DNA of 64,000 bases, taken from assembly GCF_025263485.1 (NCBI RefSeq), contig NZ_CP079863.1:2852001-2916000 (forward strand), written 5' to 3'. Shown piece by piece: positions 62,881 through 64,000 of the stretch. The position numbers and the translations under genes were made by a program. The notes beneath the pieces are model-generated. The model was given only the letters and a program-made list of their open reading frames with translations. It did no database searches and was not told the DNA's origin. This DNA is from Mycobacterium sp. SMC-2 (lineage in GTDB: Bacteria > Actinomycetota > Actinomycetes > Mycobacteriales > Mycobacteriaceae). Positions within the stretch are counted from its first letter, which is position 1, and each line of letters begins with the position of its first letter.

Positions 62881-63953
62881 GCGCGCCGACGAATCGGGGC
62901 ATCGTAGCGCTGGGCGGTGGACATGGCCTGTACGCGACGCTGTCCGCGGCACGCCGGCTGACTCCTCACGTCACCGCAGTGGTGACCGTCGCCGACGACG
63001 GTGGCTCGTCCGGGCGGCTGCGCAGCGAATTAAATGTGGTGCCGCCGGGTGACCTCCGAATGGCATTGGCGGCCTTGGCATCTGACAGCCCGCACGGCCG
63101 GCTGTGGGCGACCATTCTGCAGCACCGGTTCGGGGGCAACGGGGCGCTGGCCGGGCACCCGATCGGCAACCTGCTGCTCGCCGGGCTGTCGGAGGTGCTG
63201 GCCGATCCGGTGGCCGCCCTCGACGAGTTGGGCCGCATCCTCGGCGTCAAGGGCAGGGTGTTGCCGATGTGCCCGATCGCGCTGCAGATCGAGGCCGACG
63301 TCTCGGGGCTGGAGACCGATCCGCGGATATTCCGGCTGATTCGCGGCCAGGTCGCGATCGCCACCACACCGGGCAAGGTGCGGCGGGTGCGGCTGCTGCC
63401 GTCCGATCCGCCGGCGACCCGGCAGGCGGTCGACGCCATCATGGCCGCCGACCTCGTGGTGCTGGGTCCCGGCTCGTGGTTCACCAGCGTGATCCCGCAC
63501 GTGCTGGTGCCGGGGCTGGCGGCGGCGCTGCGGGCCACCACCGCCCGTCGGGCGCTGGTGCTCAATCTGGTGGCCGAACCGGGGGAGACGGCCGGCTTCT
63601 CCGTCGAGCGTCATCTGCACGTGCTGGCGCAACATGCGCCGGGATTCACGGTGCACGACATCATCATCGACGCCGAACGGGTGCCCGGCGAGCGGGAGCG
63701 GGAGCAACTGCGCCGGACCGCGACGCTGCTTTCCGCCGAGGTCCACTTCGCCGACGTGGCCCGACCTGGTACACCTTTACATGATCCAGGCAAGCTCGCG
63801 GCGGCCCTGGACGGCGTCCGGGCGGCCCACAAGGGCACGGGAGCGCCTCCGTTCACAGCCACCGCGGATATTCGGGTCGACGGTGCAAGTCCACAACCCG
63901 GTGGAAATGGACCGGGCGGCAGCGGACCGAGGAGTGACGACGCGTGGCGATGA
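62877..63953 (+). CDS. yvcK: YvcK/CuvA-family gluconeogenesis and morphology factor
   Basis: A 358-residue protein (Rv1422, CuvA) required in mycobacteria for growth on some carbon sources and for normal cell wall synthesis; in Bacillus YvcK binds UDP-sugars. The 2-phospho-L-lactate transferase-like core shows IVALGGGHGLYATLSAARRL, VADDGGSSGRLRSEL, GHPIGNLLLAG and LGPGSWFTSVIPHVLV. The tail of about 20 residues after VDGAS is Gly/Pro-rich and unconserved, and contains threonine/serine residues that could be kinase targets. It is coupled to rapZ and whiA in the classic conserved trio. Confidence 0.95.
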   Translation: MSAPTNRGIVALGGGHGLYATLSAARRLTPHVTAVVTVADDGGSSGRLRSELNVVPPGDLRMALAALASDSPHGRLWATILQHRFGGNGALAGHPIGNLLLAGLSEVLADPVAALDELGRILGVKGRVLPMCPIALQIEADVSGLETDPRIFRLIRGQVAIATTPGKVRRVRLLPSDPPATRQAVDAIMAADLVVLGPGSWFTSVIPHVLVPGLAAALRATTARRALVLNLVAEPGETAGFSVERHLHVLAQHAPGFTVHDIIIDAERVPGEREREQLRRTATLLSAEVHFADVARPGTPLHDPGKLAAALDGVRAAHKGTGAPPFTATADIRVDGASPQPGGNGPGGSGPRSDDAWR

Positions 63954-64000
63954 CGACCGAAGTCAAGGACGAACTCAGCCGCCTGATCGTGAAGTCGGTC
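63944..64000 (+). CDS. whiA: WhiA sporulation/division regulator, N-terminal part only
   Basis: The gene begins at a GTG at 63944 or an ATG at 63950, overlapping the yvcK stop, and runs off the window edge. The visible residues, VAMTTEVKDELSRLIVKSV, match the start of mycobacterial WhiA (Rv1423). The GTG is preferred because GGAG lies ten bases upstream. WhiA is a DNA-binding protein with a LAGLIDADG-like fold involved in cell division control. Confidence 0.9.
   Translation, partial: MAMTTEVKDELSRLIVKSV

Overview
The window is a 64 kb piece of a high-GC actinobacterial chromosome, almost certainly a slow-growing Mycobacterium close to the M. avium complex. The evidence is gene order and near-identical protein families known from M. 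tuberculosis (Rv2559c-Rv2531c and Rv1379-Rv1423), a PPE protein, the mycobacterial integration host factor, the LprG/P55 pair, and many genes with a TANNNT -10 hexamer 6-8 bases before the start codon, typical of mycobacterial leaderless transcripts. Rv comparisons are from memory; no database was searched. No rRNA, tRNA, insertion sequence, prophage or CRISPR array was seen.

Layout. (1) 0-14.4 kb: a partial Pro/Gly-rich membrane protein, rarA, small genes, then alaS-ruvX-mltG-aroE-prepilin peptidase and the shikimate cluster aroC-aroK-aroB-aroQ, a membrane protein and pepQ. (2) 14.4-19.1 kb: a small unrecognised gene, efp-nusB-membrane protein and a large PLP decarboxylase. (3) 19.1-24.6 kb: an accessory stretch with a small secreted protein, a two-component system whose kinase and regulator genes are convergent and overlap at their 3' ends, a tight GNAT/serine-hydrolase/STAS operon and a secreted CBM2 protein. 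(4) 24.7-33.5 kb: the de novo pyrimidine operon pyrR-pyrB-pyrC-(membrane protein)-carA-carB-pyrF, with a PyrR-binding RNA hairpin overlapping the pyrR ribosome binding site. (5) 33.6-38.5 kb: an HTH-TOBE gene, then mihF-gmk-rpoZ-coaBC-metK. (6) 38.5-46.2 kb: monooxygenase/lipH/lipI, a YhhN protein, a degenerate priA, a MarR regulator and a methyltransferase. (7) 46.4-56.6 kb: fmt-rsmB-rpe-ribG, P55-lprG, riboflavin genes ribE, ribBA and ribH. (8) 56.7-64 kb: a hemophore-like protein, an orphan PPE protein, a JmjC-like cupin, then uvrC-rapZ-yvcK-whiA.

Most of the window is conserved housekeeping: aromatic amino acid, pyrimidine and riboflavin synthesis, translation and peptidoglycan functions, mostly in tightly overlapping operons (ATGA or GTGA junctions). 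The noteworthy parts are the accessory stretch at 19-24.6 kb, which joins two blocks that lie far apart in M. tuberculosis; three long intergenic inverted repeats with 24-base arms; three short tandem repeat arrays, two of which involve stop or start codons; and lineage differences such as an HTH-TOBE gene where M. tuberculosis carries PE15/PPE20.
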